A stretch of DNA of 64,000 nucleotides from Candidatus Cloacimonetes bacterium HGW-Cloacimonetes-2 (GTDB lineage: Bacteria > Cloacimonadota > Cloacimonadia > Cloacimonadales > Cloacimonadaceae), in the NCBI GenBank assembly GCA_002842035.1, contig PHBP01000011.1:23163-87162 (forward strand). The letters are read 5' to 3'. The notes beneath the pieces were generated by a model, which was not told where the DNA came from, did no database searches, and saw only the letters and a list, made by a program, of their open reading frames with translations. Below are positions 8,264-18,461 of the stretch, one piece after another. Every line of letters begins with the position of its first letter. The stretch's first letter is position 1. The position numbers were made by a program, and so were the translations under genes.

Positions 8264-8295
8264 AAAAAAAAGAGGCGGGACTGCTATCCCGCCTC
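8264..8295 (-). terminator. Rho-independent terminator after the class III aminotransferase gene
   Basis: Perfect 9-bp stem GAGGCGGGA / TCCCGCCTC with a 6-nt loop. On the minus strand it is followed by eight U residues (A-run at 8264-8271). It begins 9 bases after the aminotransferase stop and ends about 26 bases before the pyrG start codon. Confidence 0.92.
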
Positions 8296-8303
8296 AAGTC
8301 AAT

Positions 8304-9548
8304 CTAGCATATTGGCTTTAGTTCAGCCAAAGATTCTTTGATCATATCTACTGTGTACTGCAGATCATCATAGCTGTGACGATAGCAGATATAGCCGTGG
8401 TGGTAAGGCTGCAGGAAGACCTTTCTGCGGATAAGCTGAGTGTAAAACTCGTTACGGAGCTTCTTATACAACCCGGTCTCATCTTTGGGGAAAGTCACAA
8501 AGGGCATCCAGGGTGAACCGCTGAATGCAGCAGGGATGCCTGATTCATTTATCACGTTCTGAACTCTTTCGCCAAACCATACGCCCTTGGCAGCGATATC
8601 ATCCAGTACCTTATCACGCTCGAGGATCTCAATCGTCTTGAGAGCTGCGATCTGGGCATCCGTATTGGGGAAGAAAGTCGAGGACAGGAAGACCTTGTCA
8701 ACCATCACGCTCATTATCTCCCTCTTGCCGACTAGCGCTGCAACGGCATAACCATTTGCCATTGCTTTGCCTACCGTTGTGAGATCAGGTGTTACTCCAA
8801 AGTACTTCTGCGCTCCACCGATCGAGCATCTGAAACCACTGCGAATCTCATCAAAGATCAGCACGCAGCCATATTGATCGGCAAGCTTGCGGACTCCCTC
8901 AAGGTAACCCGGAGCAGGCATCTGCACATCAGCAGCCAGGGGATGACCCACTGGTGTGATAATGATTCCTGCCATATCTCCGGAATTGGCTTTGAGGATA
9001 TCTTCCAGTTGATCCAGGTCATTGTAATGGAACTCGATGATATCTTCATAGAGCTTCTGCGGAATACCGCCCTTTACTTCTACGCACCAGTCGTGCCAGC
9101 CATGATATCCGCAACGCGCGATCTTGGTCTTGCCTGTATAAGCTCTGGCAGTTCTAACCGCTATCGTAGTAGCATCAGAGCCAGTCTTGACCATAGCTGC
9201 CATCTCGCAAGAAGGGATACAATCGATCAGCTTCTCGATCAGGGTATTGGTGATCTCCTGAGTAAGGCTAAAGCAGAATCCTTTATTTTTAATCTGCTCG
9301 ATCACTGCATTATCGACCTCTTCTTCACGATAACCCAGAATAATCGGACCATAGGCGCAAAGGTAATCAATATATTCATTGCCATCGACGTCGGTTACGC
9401 GACCGCCTTTGGCATGATCAAAGAAGATTGGATATTCGCCGGGAACGAAGTTGTAAGGTCTGCGAATGCCTGCGACTCCTCCGGGAGCCAAGCGCTTGGC
9501 ATCTTCAAACATTGCCATACTTTTTGTAAGATTGAGTTTATCTGCCAC
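8304..9548 (-). CDS. Class III PLP-dependent aminotransferase (glutamate-1-semialdehyde-aminomutase-like)
   Basis: A 414-aa class III aminotransferase, nearest in look to glutamate-1-semialdehyde aminomutase-like proteins. Motifs seen: an N-terminal SxxxAKRLAPGGV, the pyridoxal-phosphate contact region MVKTGSDATTIAVRTARAYTG, CVLIFDEIRSGFR (Asp that binds the pyridine nitrogen), and TTVGKAMANG with the probable Schiff-base lysine. It starts with GTG, preceded by GGAGG, right after the thiolase stop codon, so the two genes are coupled. The order mutase, meaB, thiolase, aminotransferase suggests catabolism of an amino acid through a CoA thioester rather than haem synthesis. The substrate is unknown, and no hem gene is nearby. 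A terminator follows. Confidence 0.82.
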   Translation of the reverse strand: MADKLNLTKSMAMFEDAKRLAPGGVAGIRRPYNFVPGEYPIFFDHAKGGRVTDVDGNEYIDYLCAYGPIILGYREEEVDNAVIEQIKNKGFCFSLTQEITNTLIEKLIDCIPSCEMAAMVKTGSDATTIAVRTARAYTGKTKIARCGYHGWHDWCVEVKGGIPQKLYEDIIEFHYNDLDQLEDILKANSGDMAGIIITPVGHPLAADVQMPAPGYLEGVRKLADQYGCVLIFDEIRSGFRCSIGGAQKYFGVTPDLTTVGKAMANGYAVAALVGKREIMSVMVDKVFLSSTFFPNTDAQIAALKTIEILERDKVLDDIAAKGVWFGERVQNVINESGIPAAFSGSPWMPFVTFPKDETGLYKKLRNEFYTQLIRRKVFLQPYHHGYICYRHSYDDLQYTVDMIKESLAELKPIC

Positions 9549-10754
9549 TTAATCCTCCTCTATTGTCCAGATCGTTGCGATTCCCATCCCACCACCGATG
9601 CAGAGGGATGCCAAGCCTTTGTGAAGCCCACGCTTCTTCATCTCGTGAAGCAGGCTCACCACAATACGGGCACCGCTGCAACCGATCGGATGACCGAGCG
9701 CGATAGCTCCACCATTGACGTTTACTTTCTCGGGATCTATCTTGCCAATACCTTCTTGCTCCAAGCCCTTGAGGACTGCCAGAGACTGTGCGGCAAACGC
9801 CTCATTGAGCTCGGCAAGCTCGATATCTTCCAGCTTGCTTGCTGTCTTATCCAGGACTTTTTTGATCGCCGGGACAGGTCCATAGCCCATTATCGCCGGA
9901 TCAACGCCCGCGGAAGCGCTATTCTCAAAATACGCCATTATAGGCAAACCCAGCTCTTTTGCCTTGTCTTCGCTCATCATCAGGATCATAGCAGCGCCAT
10001 CGTTGATACCGCTCGCATTGGCGGCTGTCACTGTGCCATCGCTCTTGAAAGCGGGACGCAATTTGCCAAGACCCTCAGCAGTAACGCCGGCTCTGGGAAA
10101 CTCATCTTTATCGATCACGATCGGATCGCCCTTGCGCTGGGGAATAATTACCGGAACGATCTCATCTTTAAAGCGTCCGGATGCCATTGCAGCTTCCGTG
10201 CGATTCTGCGAGAGAGCGGCAAACCTATCCTGTTCTTCGCGGCTGAGATTAAACTTCTCTGCCAGATTTTCTGCCGTGATCCCCATATGATAGTTGTTGA
10301 AGATGTCCGTCAGCCCATCGTGAACCATCAGATCCATAATGGACTTATCGCCCATTCTGGCACCCCATCGTGCATCCATCAGCGCGTAAGGGATCTGGCT
10401 CATATTCTCGGTGCCGCCAGCGATGATCACATCAGCCTCACCGCTACCGATCATTAATGCTGCCAGACTGATCGCCTTCATACCAGAGCCGCAGACCTTG
10501 TTCACTGTAAAAGCGGGGATATGATTGGGGATTCCAGCGCCAATGGCGACCTGACGGGAGATGTTTTGGCCATAACCGGCTCCGCAGACGTTTCCGATGA
10601 TCACTTCATCGATCAGCTCAGGCTTGATCCCGGTCTCGCCCAGGATTGCTTTGAGTACTGTAACGCCAAGATTTACAGCGGATACATCTTTGAACACTCC
10701 GCCAAAGCTTCCGATCGCGGTACGCTTGGCAGATACGACAACTGCTCTTCTCAT
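9549..10754 (-). CDS. atoB: Thiolase (acetyl-CoA C-acetyltransferase)
   Basis: A 401-aa thiolase that condenses two acyl-CoA molecules or cleaves a 3-oxoacyl-CoA. The three catalytic motifs are visible: [10 protein letters not shown] (acylated Cys near residue 88), [17 protein letters not shown] (His near 355) and LCIGGGMG (second Cys near 385). The ATG at 10754 was chosen, with GGAGG six bases upstream and the canonical beginning [19 protein letters not shown] longer in-frame start at 10823 adds a basic, non-homologous extension. Chain-length preference cannot be told from sequence. It is followed directly by the class III aminotransferase gene. Confidence 0.92.
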   Translation of the reverse strand: MRRAVVVSAKRTAIGSFGGVFKDVSAVNLGVTVLKAILGETGIKPELIDEVIIGNVCGAGYGQNISRQVAIGAGIPNHIPAFTVNKVCGSGMKAISLAALMIGSGEADVIIAGGTENMSQIPYALMDARWGARMGDKSIMDLMVHDGLTDIFNNYHMGITAENLAEKFNLSREEQDRFAALSQNRTEAAMASGRFKDEIVPVIIPQRKGDPIVIDKDEFPRAGVTAEGLGKLRPAFKSDGTVTAANASGINDGAAMILMMSEDKAKELGLPIMAYFENSASAGVDPAIMGYGPVPAIKKVLDKTASKLEDIELAELNEAFAAQSLAVLKGLEQEGIGKIDPEKVNVNGGAIALGHPIGCSGARIVVSLLHEMKKRGLHKGLASLCIGGGMGIATIWTIEED

Positions 10755-10916
10755 TGAGACCTCCAGTTTTCTTTTTGTTATTTTCCCCAACTTTAAAGAA
10801 GAGCCTTTTTTAGTCAACTGCAATTTAGCCCTATTTTTTCTTGGCTCAGGTATCCACTCGGACGCTGATCAATCCTTAAAGCTTGCCCTGCAAGCCTTAG
10901 CACCAGGCAGTCTTGT

Positions 10917-11029
10917 CTCTCTCAAAGCAGCCACCTGTGCAGCGCCAGCGCAGCAGCTGAGAATCCCCTGTCTCACAGCAGAATCACAGGGGATTCACAG
11001 GGGCTGTACAGGTGGCTGCTTCGAGAGAG
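10917..11029. repeat. Long imperfect palindrome with 11-bp units, locus D
   Basis: Segment 10917-10943 is the inverted complement of 11003-11029 with 2 mismatches in 27. Inside, GAATCCCCTGT (10961-10971) is the exact inverted complement of 10986-10996. The right half reads as 11-bp units: GAATCACAGGG 10981-10991, GATTCACAGGG 10992-11002, GCTGTACAGGT 11003-11013. The rest of the gap from the thiolase start (10755) to the meaB end (11232) contains locus E and nothing else I recognise. Confidence 0.8.
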
Positions 11030-11046
11030 GCTCATATCCCCCTCCT

Positions 11047-11108
11047 TCGATGGATGCTTGTATCCTGCTTCTATCCTGCTTGAATCCTGCTTGAACAGGC
11101 ATCATCGA
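11047..11108. repeat. 11-bp tandem units in inverted arms, locus E
   Basis: Three tandem 11-bp units: TATCCTGCTTC 11061-11071, TATCCTGCTTG 11072-11082, AATCCTGCTTG 11083-11093. They are bracketed by TCGATGGATGC (11047-11057) and GCATCATCGA (11099-11108), which are inverted complements apart from one extra base. It lies 18 bp from locus D and is a separate unit type. Confidence 0.75.
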
Positions 11109-11231
11109 GATTGTTTCCCAATAACTTAGACACGTCGATTGGATAGGGAAGCTGGTGACAGGGACATATTTTGGATGGCTAGAAAGCTTGCTGGGATTGG
11201 GATTATGAATCTGCTGGGGAGAGTGTAAGTC

Positions 11232-12320
11232 TTAGCTTTCCAGGAGCATACTGACTGCCAGTACGACCGGTAACTCTCCGCTCAACACGCCTTGTCGCAC
11301 GCTTTGGACTTTGACCAAGGTGTGCGGATCACTGTAAAACCGTGCCAATACAGCCTCGGTGAGCAAGGCTTCAAACCACTCTGAAACTTGCTTTTTGCGC
11401 CTCTCAACAAAGACACCTGATGCCTTGGTCTCTTTTTGAAAAGCTGTTATCTTGTCCCAAATCTCGGGGATACCGGCTCCGGTAAGAGAAGAACAACTAA
11501 GCGCTTCGGTAGTCCAGCCGGGAGTGCATCTGCGCAGATAATGCAAGGCATTGTTGAGCTCGATCCGGGTTCGTTCCGCTCGCTGGATGTTGTCTCCATC
11601 AGCTTTGTTGACGACCAAGAGATCAGCCAGTTCCATAATGCCTTTTTTAATTCCCTGCAATTCATCGCCTGCGCCTGAGATCTGCATCAGCAGGAAGAAA
11701 TCTACCATCGAGCGGACGGTAGTCTCGCTCTGCCCCACTCCGACGGTCTCGATTAAGATGACTTCATATCCGGCAGCCTCACACAGCACAATACTCTCGC
11801 GAGTCTTACGGGCAACTCCGCCCAATACGCCTCCGCTGGGAGAAGGACGGATGAAGCTATTGGGATGTGTCGAGAGCTTTTCCATCCGGGTCTTATCACC
11901 CAGAATGCTGCCTTTGGAGAGGCTGGAAGAGGGATCGATGGCAAGAACTGCCACCTTGTAGCCCTGATTGATCAGCCAAGTACCAAAAGCTTCGATAAAG
12001 GTGCTCTTGCCCACGCCGGGAGTGCCGGTAATGCCGATCCTGATTGAATTTGCCGAGTAAGGCAGGAGCCGTTTCAGTAGCTCCTGCCCTTGCTCGAAAT
12101 GTTTGGGTGAATTGCTTTCTATGATAGTGATGGCGCGGGAAAGCAGAGTGCGGTCTCCGCCCAGGACGCCCTGCTCGATGCTATCCAGATCGAATAGCCT
12201 TGAGGCACGGACTTCCCTGGCTTTGGCCTTACCGGGATGACCGGGAGCAACTACGCGGCTGGCAAATTCGCTGCCCGCATGCTCCGGTGTCCATTCCGGC
12301 TTTCTGCTTTTGTCGTCCAT
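11232..12320 (-). CDS. meaB: Methylmalonyl-CoA mutase-associated G-protein chaperone
   Basis: MeaB/ArgK-family GTPase that loads and protects the adenosylcobalamin of methylmalonyl-CoA mutase. The 362-aa protein has the P-loop GTPGVGKST near residue 100, a downstream DPSSSLSKGSILGDK (characteristic of this family), ETVGVGQSE (switch region) and NKAD (guanine specificity). The C-terminal third is the helical dimerisation arm. The ATG at 12320 starts 4 bp downstream of the mutB stop codon on the minus strand. An adjacent TTG at 12323 is also possible. The position directly after mutB is typical. Confidence 0.95.
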   Translation of the reverse strand: MDDKSRKPEWTPEHAGSEFASRVVAPGHPGKAKAREVRASRLFDLDSIEQGVLGGDRTLLSRAITIIESNSPKHFEQGQELLKRLLPYSANSIRIGITGTPGVGKSTFIEAFGTWLINQGYKVAVLAIDPSSSLSKGSILGDKTRMEKLSTHPNSFIRPSPSGGVLGGVARKTRESIVLCEAAGYEVILIETVGVGQSETTVRSMVDFFLLMQISGAGDELQGIKKGIMELADLLVVNKADGDNIQRAERTRIELNNALHYLRRCTPGWTTEALSCSSLTGAGIPEIWDKITAFQKETKASGVFVERRKKQVSEWFEALLTEAVLARFYSDPHTLVKVQSVRQGVLSGELPVVLAVSMLLES

Positions 12321-12323
12321 CAA

Positions 12324-14468
12324 TTATGCCTGTATGGAGTAGCGCTTGAAAAGCTCTTCCATAATCGTGGTTGCAGCTTTGGGAAGCTGGGTTCCGGGAC
12401 CAAAGATGGCGCTGGCGCCATGCTCGTAAAGGAAGTCATAATCCTGTGCCGGGATTACTCCTCCGGCAATCACGATAATATCTTCGCGTCCCAGTTGCTT
12501 CAGCTCTTCCATCAATTGCGGCAGAAGCGTCTTGTGACCTGCTGCCAGGGAACTCATACCGATGATGTGGACATCGTTTTCGACTGCCTGACGAGCTGTC
12601 TCGGCAGGAGTCTGAAACAGAGGTCCGACATCCACGTCAAATCCCATATCGGCATAGGCGGTTGCAACGACCTTGGCACCGCGATCGTGACCATCCTGCC
12701 CCATCTTGGCAATCAAGATGCGGGGACGACGGCCTTCTTCTTCGGCAAACCTATCGGTTAGCGCGCGTACTGCTTCTATCTCGTCCATATTCTGATACTC
12801 ACTGCTATATACGTTGTTGATCAGTTTGATAGTGGCTTGGTGGCGTCCAAAGACTTTCTCCATAGCCATTGATATCTCTCCCAGGGAAGCTCTGGCTCTG
12901 GCGGCATCGACAGCCAGTTCCAGCAGGTTTCCGCTACCACTCTCGGCAGCCTTTGTGATGGCATCCAGGCAAGCTAATACCTTGGCGTTGTCACGCTCGT
13001 TGCGCAGCTTGGCAAGACGGGCTAACTGAGCTTCGCGCACTGCGGTGTTATCAACTTCGAGGATCTCCATCTGCGTCTCGTGTTCAGGCTTGTACTTGTT
13101 GACGCCCAGGATTGTATCCGCACCGCTGTCTATCTTTGCTTGTCTGCGGGCTGCAGCCTCTTCTATCCTCATCTTTGGCAAGCCGGTATCGATTGCTTTT
13201 GCCATTCCGCCCAGTTCCTCTACTTCCATTATGTGAGCCCAACTGCGCTTCATAAGCTGATCTGTAAGGCTTTCCAGGTAGTAACTGCCTGCCCAGGGAT
13301 CGATCACCTTGGTGACCATCGTCTCGTGTTGGAGATAGAGCTGGGTGTTGCGGGCAATGCGTGCAGAGAAGTCAGTAGGCAAAGCAATGGCCTCATCCAG
13401 GGAGTTTGTGTGCAAGCTCTGGGTATGTCCCATTGTGGCTGCAAGAGCCTCTATGCAGGTGCGAGTGATGTTGTTGTAAGGGTCTTGCTCTGTGAGGCTC
13501 CAGCCGGAGGTCTGGGAATGTGTCCTGAGAGCCATCGACTTCGGGTTCTTGGGATCAAAGCCTTTGATGATCTTTGCCCATAACACTCTGGCTGCACGTA
13601 GCTTTGCTATCTCCATAAAGTAGTTCATACCTTCAGCCCAGAAGAAAGAGAGTCTGGGGGCAAAGACGTCAATATCTATACCGGCTTTGATGCCGGCACG
13701 TACGTATTCCAGTCCGTCTGCAAGCGTGTATGCCATCTCCAGATCAGCCGTGGCTCCGGCTTCTTGCATATGGTAGCCGGAAATGCTGATGCTGTTGAAT
13801 TTTGGCATAAAGCGGGATGTATAGCTAAAGATATCTGCAATGATCCGCATCGAGGCTTCAGGCGGATAGATATAGGTATTGCGCACCATATACTCTTTGA
13901 GGATGTCATTCTGGATCGTTCCCTGCAACTGCTCAGGCTTTACCCCTTGCTCTTCGGCGGCGACGATATAGAAAGCCATAATCGGGATCACAGCTCCGTT
14001 CATCGTCATAGAGACCGACATCTGATCCAGTGGTATCTTATCGAAGAGTATCTTCATATCCAGGATGGAATCAACCGCCACACCGGCCTTGCCGACATCA
14101 CCTATCACTCTCTCGTGATCAGAATCATAGCCTCTATGAGTGGCAAGATCAAAGGCTATAGATAGCCCCTTCTGCCCCATTGCGAGGTTGCGGCGATAAA
14201 AAGCATTACTCTCTTCCGCAGTGGAAAATCCGGCATACTGGCGTATAGTCCAGGGTCTTTGAATATACATTGTGGGATAGGGCCCCCTCAGGAAGGGAGC
14301 AATACCCGAAAGATAATCCAGATGCTTCAGTTGCTCCAGGTCTTGCTTTGTATAAAGAGGCTTTACCGGGATCTGTTCATTAGTCTTCCAAATTTTATCC
14401 GGCATTGCCTGTTGAGCTTGATCCTTGAGGAAAGCAGGTGTGATCTTTGTAAAATCAGGTGTCATCAT
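12324..14468 (-). CDS. mutB: Methylmalonyl-CoA mutase large (catalytic) subunit
   Basis: Adenosylcobalamin-dependent isomerase interconverting succinyl-CoA and (R)-methylmalonyl-CoA. The 714-aa protein has an N-terminal substrate barrel ([20 protein letters not shown] near residue 62, [14 protein letters not shown]) and a C-terminal cobalamin domain with [18 protein letters not shown], whose His is the lower cobalt ligand, then GMSSLAAGH and IAGGVIP. Length matches the usual 715-730. The start overlaps the mutA stop as ATGA. With mutA and meaB it forms the full heterodimeric mutase set. The epimerase and propionyl-CoA carboxylase or transcarboxylase genes are not in this window. Confidence 0.97.
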   Translation of the reverse strand: MMTPDFTKITPAFLKDQAQQAMPDKIWKTNEQIPVKPLYTKQDLEQLKHLDYLSGIAPFLRGPYPTMYIQRPWTIRQYAGFSTAEESNAFYRRNLAMGQKGLSIAFDLATHRGYDSDHERVIGDVGKAGVAVDSILDMKILFDKIPLDQMSVSMTMNGAVIPIMAFYIVAAEEQGVKPEQLQGTIQNDILKEYMVRNTYIYPPEASMRIIADIFSYTSRFMPKFNSISISGYHMQEAGATADLEMAYTLADGLEYVRAGIKAGIDIDVFAPRLSFFWAEGMNYFMEIAKLRAARVLWAKIIKGFDPKNPKSMALRTHSQTSGWSLTEQDPYNNITRTCIEALAATMGHTQSLHTNSLDEAIALPTDFSARIARNTQLYLQHETMVTKVIDPWAGSYYLESLTDQLMKRSWAHIMEVEELGGMAKAIDTGLPKMRIEEAAARRQAKIDSGADTILGVNKYKPEHETQMEILEVDNTAVREAQLARLAKLRNERDNAKVLACLDAITKAAESGSGNLLELAVDAARARASLGEISMAMEKVFGRHQATIKLINNVYSSEYQNMDEIEAVRALTDRFAEEEGRRPRILIAKMGQDGHDRGAKVVATAYADMGFDVDVGPLFQTPAETARQAVENDVHIIGMSSLAAGHKTLLPQLMEELKQLGREDIIVIAGGVIPAQDYDFLYEHGASAIFGPGTQLPKAATTIMEELFKRYSIQA

Positions 14469-16369
14469 TTCACCCCCATCAAGTTCAGTAAGTCATTCAA
14501 GGTAGCCACCAAGTCCGCCCGGATATGGATAAAGACGTCTATGCCTGCAGCTTTGTAGCTTTCCACCATATCTGCGGGATATCCTGCCAGGATGAGAGGC
14601 TTGCCTTTTAGGGCAACGCAAAGCTCCGGCACCAGGCTCTTGTAATTATCATCAGTGGAGCAGATGCAATATGCCGCTGCGCTACTTGCTTTGGCTGCCT
14701 TAACTGCATCTTCGACTGATGCAAAAGCCTGCGAACCTTCAACGTTGAAAGCTCCTGCCTGGAAGAACCCGGTAGAGAAGTCTGCACGTGCTTTGTATTC
14801 TGCCAAGCTGCCCATATTGATCAGCATAATGCTGGTATCCTGAATCTGCTTGGCATTATTAACTCTTGCTCTTAGCGCTTCGATAGCCTGTACAGCTCTC
14901 AGTTTTGGCAAGGCACCGGCATCTAGGCTGACCGCTATCTCTTCTGTGACAAGCTTACCTTGACTCGGGCTAATCGCTACTTCATCTGCAGCGGCAAACA
15001 TATTGACGCCCACGAAGACATCCCTGCGTTTATTGACCGCATCGATCCGAGCTTTGGCTACTACTGCGATTCTCTCGTGGATAGTGCCTGCCCTCAGGGC
15101 TTTGATCATCCCGCCTTCCTCTTCCAGCTCCTGCATCTGTTTCCAGGCAAGATTGGCAAGTTCATTGGTAAGGCTTTCAATATAATAAGAGCCGCCTGCA
15201 GGATCGATCACCTTGTTCAGATGCGATTCCTCTGCCAGGAGGATCTGTTGGTTGCGTGCTATCCTTCTGGAGAATTCATCTCCCGGCTTGATCAGCTCGT
15301 CAAAACAGCCTATCTCCAGGCTATCTGCTCCTCCGATCACACCGGAGAAAGCTTCTGTAGTCGTCCTGAGCACATTGGTATATATATCATAAACGCTCTT
15401 ATTAAATCGCGCGCTGCGTCCGTGAATCCAGATCTTTTGAGACCGTTCATTTCCGCCAAAAGCTCTGATCATCTCTGCCCACAGCAATCTGAAGGCACGA
15501 ATCTTGGCTATCTCCATAAAGAGATTCGAGCCGAGTGAGAGCTTTACCTGAAAGAGTGGGGCAATCTCATCGATGGTAAATCCCACCATCTGTAAGCCAT
15601 TGATATAACCTATGGCAGTGGAGAGCACAAATGCCAGCTCCTGGCTGCTGCTGCATCCGGCTGCTTCATAGACAGTGCCGTCGATACTCATTACTCTGGT
15701 TTTGGGAGCCTTGGCAACAGCCCACTTTACAGAATTGCAGATCTGATCCCAGACCTTATCCAGAGCCATTGGCAGGCTGCCTTTTCTGGCAAACTCCCCG
15801 GTCGGATCAAAGCCAATTCCGGCCTCCAGATTCTTCAGATCGATACTATTGGCGACTGCATATTCTTCCAGCAATTCCAGTAGCTTATGATCTTTCATAT
15901 CAAGCTGGATAAACAGCGGTGCTGCAGTGATATCAACACCTTTGAGTGCTGTTTGAAGGTCTTGCATTGTCTCGAGCTTAACTCCACCCGGGCGATCTGC
16001 TTTCGCAAGCTCCAGATTCACCGCCATCAAACCGCGTGAAAGCTCATCCAGGAGTATCTTATTGAGCTTCTCAAGATCGGGCTCCGAGCAAGACTGAGCC
16101 ACCAGCCATCCTTCGTTGATTCTGCGGATGGGGTCGTTTCCCCTCTGATATGGCGCTGTGCCGGGTTCAGCCGTGCAAAAATCCAGATCCTGGATATCTT
16201 CTTTGCGATAGATCGGTTTCAGGCTGATACCTTCATAGGTCTTGGTAAACATTGCCTTGGAATAATCCGCTCCTTTGAGCGTATCCTCCACTGCTTTGAG
16301 CCACTCCTCCCAACTGGGAGGCGGAAACTCACTTAGTAAATCCAATTCGACATTTCTGTCTGTATCCAC
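14465..16369 (-). CDS. mutA: Methylmalonyl-CoA mutase small subunit
   Basis: Non-catalytic partner of the heterodimeric mutase, 634 aa. It repeats the fold of MutB ([53 protein letters not shown]), but its C-terminal cobalamin-like domain lacks the DxHxxG motif that binds cobalt, as expected of this subunit. The start is GTG, with AGGAG eight bases upstream. A good promoter candidate lies at 16396-16424. The gene is first in the mutA-mutB-meaB run and overlaps mutB by 4 bp. Confidence 0.95.
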   Translation of the reverse strand: MDTDRNVELDLLSEFPPPSWEEWLKAVEDTLKGADYSKAMFTKTYEGISLKPIYRKEDIQDLDFCTAEPGTAPYQRGNDPIRRINEGWLVAQSCSEPDLEKLNKILLDELSRGLMAVNLELAKADRPGGVKLETMQDLQTALKGVDITAAPLFIQLDMKDHKLLELLEEYAVANSIDLKNLEAGIGFDPTGEFARKGSLPMALDKVWDQICNSVKWAVAKAPKTRVMSIDGTVYEAAGCSSSQELAFVLSTAIGYINGLQMVGFTIDEIAPLFQVKLSLGSNLFMEIAKIRAFRLLWAEMIRAFGGNERSQKIWIHGRSARFNKSVYDIYTNVLRTTTEAFSGVIGGADSLEIGCFDELIKPGDEFSRRIARNQQILLAEESHLNKVIDPAGGSYYIESLTNELANLAWKQMQELEEEGGMIKALRAGTIHERIAVVAKARIDAVNKRRDVFVGVNMFAAADEVAISPSQGKLVTEEIAVSLDAGALPKLRAVQAIEALRARVNNAKQIQDTSIMLINMGSLAEYKARADFSTGFFQAGAFNVEGSQAFASVEDAVKAAKASSAAAYCICSTDDNYKSLVPELCVALKGKPLILAGYPADMVESYKAAGIDVFIHIRADLVATLNDLLNLMGVK

Positions 16370-16395
16370 TGTGTGCTCCTTTGCTTTTATATAAA

Positions 16396-16424
16396 ATTAT
16401 CTAATTCTCGTTCTTTGGAGGCAA
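16396..16424 (-). promoter_or_regulatory. Sigma-70-type promoter candidate for mutA
   Basis: On the minus strand: -35 TTGCCT (16419-16424), exact 17-bp spacer, -10 GATAAT (16396-16401), then about 26 bases to the mutA GTG start. The pgk stop is upstream, so this would start the mutase operon independently of pgk. Confidence 0.6.
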
Positions 16425-16464
16425 AAAACCTAAAAAGCCCAAAACTGACAAGCACTTTTCTCTA

Positions 16465-17736
16465 TCAGTTCTGTTCCAGCAGAGCTTGCACCGGCTTCAT
16501 ACCGAAAGCAGAACCCTGTTGGATAGCATCCAGAATGGCTCCGCCGCCTGTAAAGAAGTAATATCCCGGGTCATTAACCGCCTTGGCAAATACACCCGGC
16601 AGGATTTCCTTGAAATCCTGGATCGTGTCTCCACCGCCAAACAGCTTCATTGCCTTCTTATTGGCATCAATCATCTGATACATCGCTTTGGTGCCTTCAT
16701 AAAAAACCGGCGTCAGCCCCATCACCGCATTGACAAATACAGTCGCTGCATCTGCAAATATCTCACTGATCTTTCCTTCAAAGGCTTGTGGTGCTGCATC
16801 CAGGACATAGCTCAGGCTATCGCCTGGTTTCAGATCGGCTATTCTGATAGCTTTGGCGCTGCTCACCGAATCCAATTCAGCGGATTCAATTACCAAGGGC
16901 AGCTCTACGATCCGGCTTTGATAATCACCGATTTCTTCGCAAAACCTGGCTGCCTGCGCGATATCATCTGCTCCGACTCCCTTGATGCTGATCCCGTATT
17001 TGTGACAGAGATAAGCATTGTAGATTACTCCGCCCAGGATCAGATGATCTGCTATTTTGATCAGCGAAGAAAGCGGTCCGATCTTGGTATCAAATTTCGA
17101 TCCAGCCACCACCGCGACAAAGGGACGTTGCGGTTCAAAGACCTGCTGAAGATACTTGATCTCTTTTTGCAAGAGCAAGCCTGCAGCTGCGGGCATTTGC
17201 CTGGGCAAACCATAGGTGCTGGTATGTGCCTGCCAGCTGCCAAAAGCGTCATTCACATAGAGATCCGCAAAAGATGCCAGGCTAATTGCCATAGCATTGG
17301 CACTCTCGTCCTTGGCTTCCTCACCTCTGAACCATCTGGTATTGGGAAGATAGACAAAATCCACTTCCCCTGCTTTGAGCCGATCGATAGCTGCAGGGAT
17401 GGCTTTCAGGTTTACGATCGGACTCTTGCCTTCCGCACCGCAATCCGGCACTAATCCTTTGAGTTGCAGCTTTTCCTCAAGGTATGCTACGATCGGCTCC
17501 ACCGCATCATCTTTACTGATATTGAATTCTCCGCTTTTCTTGTCGTAAGGGCGACCCACATGGCTCATTAGTACGGGCAATCCACCCTTTTTAAATATGT
17601 GCAGGAGAGTGGGGATTGTGGCATCGATCCGCATACTATCCTTGATCTTGCCTTTTTTGACCACGTTATGATCCATCCTGATCAGGACGACCTTGCCCTT
17701 CATATCCATATCCAACATATTGGGAAGCTTTGGCAT
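16465..17736 (-). CDS. pgk: Phosphoglycerate kinase, divergent
   Basis: Phosphoglycerate kinase transfers a phosphate from 1,3-bisphosphoglycerate to ADP. The 423-aa protein is longer than the usual 390-400. It keeps the N-terminal RMDHNVV (canonical RVDFNVP), LMSHVGRP, GSWQAHTSTYGLP (canonical AHR.H.S), the KFDTKIGPL core (canonical KVSDKI) and FFTGGGAILD near the end. Several otherwise nearly invariant positions differ, so it belongs to a divergent branch. The ATG at 17736 is preceded by AAGGAG with a 7-bp gap; the earlier in-frame TTG is less well placed. A promoter candidate lies at 17770-17798. Confidence 0.88.
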   Translation of the reverse strand: MPKLPNMLDMDMKGKVVLIRMDHNVVKKGKIKDSMRIDATIPTLLHIFKKGGLPVLMSHVGRPYDKKSGEFNISKDDAVEPIVAYLEEKLQLKGLVPDCGAEGKSPIVNLKAIPAAIDRLKAGEVDFVYLPNTRWFRGEEAKDESANAMAISLASFADLYVNDAFGSWQAHTSTYGLPRQMPAAAGLLLQKEIKYLQQVFEPQRPFVAVVAGSKFDTKIGPLSSLIKIADHLILGGVIYNAYLCHKYGISIKGVGADDIAQAARFCEEIGDYQSRIVELPLVIESAELDSVSSAKAIRIADLKPGDSLSYVLDAAPQAFEGKISEIFADAATVFVNAVMGLTPVFYEGTKAMYQMIDANKKAMKLFGGGDTIQDFKEILPGVFAKAVNDPGYYFFTGGGAILDAIQQGSAFGMKPVQALLEQN

Positions 17737-17769
17737 AATCAAACTCCTTCGAAAAATCTCATTTGTTTC

Positions 17770-17798
17770 AGTTTATTATGCTGTGATGACTTAGTCAA
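17770..17798 (-). promoter_or_regulatory. Sigma-70-type promoter candidate for pgk
   Basis: On the minus strand: -35 TTGACT (17793-17798), 17-bp spacer, -10 TAAACT (17770-17775), about 33 bases before the pgk ATG. It sits in the 68-bp gap after the nuclease gene. Confidence 0.5.
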
Positions 17799-17804
17799 GT
17801 TATT

Positions 17805-18302
17805 TTAAGATCTGCGCCTTGCCCGGCGAAATTCCCAAGGTGGGATCGGAGCTCTATCCACCCACAAGCCCAGCCTCCCGCGTCTTGCATTTTGCTCCAT
17901 CCTGGCAAGGGCAGGATCATTATTATACTTCTTGTAATGCCATGCCAGACCTGCTTTCAGAAGCTCGTGATTCAGGCAGCGTCCATTCGGCAGATAGACC
18001 CAGCCCAATTCCCTGCCATACTGATCCTTACCTTCGGAACGTACACTAATCTGCTTGCCAAAGATCATTTGCGAGCTAAACTGCTTTGCACGTGTGCCAA
18101 ATGCCTGTCCCCTTTCCGGACAGTCGATCCCGCTAAGTCTGATTCTGAGCTCTCTTCCACGTACCAATAGCCGGAAAGTATCTCCATCCGAAATCGAGAC
18201 CACCTTTCCCCTCAACACTGTATCGGCATTGCTGCTGCAAGCCCACAACAAAAGCAATAGCAGCATTGCGACCATCTTGTAGCCTCTATTGTTCAAAGCC
18301 AT
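17805..18302 (-). CDS. Exported thermonuclease-family (SNase-like) nuclease
   Basis: A 165-aa staphylococcal-nuclease-like enzyme that cuts DNA or RNA outside the cytoplasm. A basic N-terminus, an eight-residue hydrophobic core and LLWACSS suggest a lipoprotein or signal peptide. The OB-fold motifs are ISDGDTFRLL (metal-binding Asp), IRLSGIDCPERGQAFG (Arg and the second Asp) and KDQYGRELGWVYLPNG (catalytic Arg region). The C-terminus is rich in Arg. The ATG at 18302 keeps a positively charged signal n-region, although the GGGAGG before it is unusually close. An ATG at 18275 has AGAGG better spaced but would lose the charges, so the start is uncertain. Confidence 0.85.
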   Translation of the reverse strand: MALNNRGYKMVAMLLLLLLWACSSNADTVLRGKVVSISDGDTFRLLVRGRELRIRLSGIDCPERGQAFGTRAKQFSSQMIFGKQISVRSEGKDQYGRELGWVYLPNGRCLNHELLKAGLAWHYKKYNNDPALARMEQNARRGRLGLWVDRAPIPPWEFRRARRRS

Positions 18303-18461
18303 CCTCCCAAAGAAATATCAATAATAATCTCCATAGATTCTATCTACCATCCGGCAAGATTCTGTCAACAAGTTCGTCCTAAGCCCAATGAAATCATCAG
18401 ATAGTTTTGGAATAGACCTGTCGATATTTAGGGACTTATCAATTAGAAACCCCGTTTCTTA

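Noticed and set aside
8874..10457. Long plus-strand open frame of 527 codons opposite the aminotransferase and thiolase genes
   Set aside because: It is antisense to two clearly recognised genes and its translation has no family resemblance; long shadow frames are common opposite conserved genes.
16486..17454. Plus-strand open frame of 322 codons opposite pgk
   Set aside because: Shadow of pgk; no recognisable domains or ribosome-binding site.
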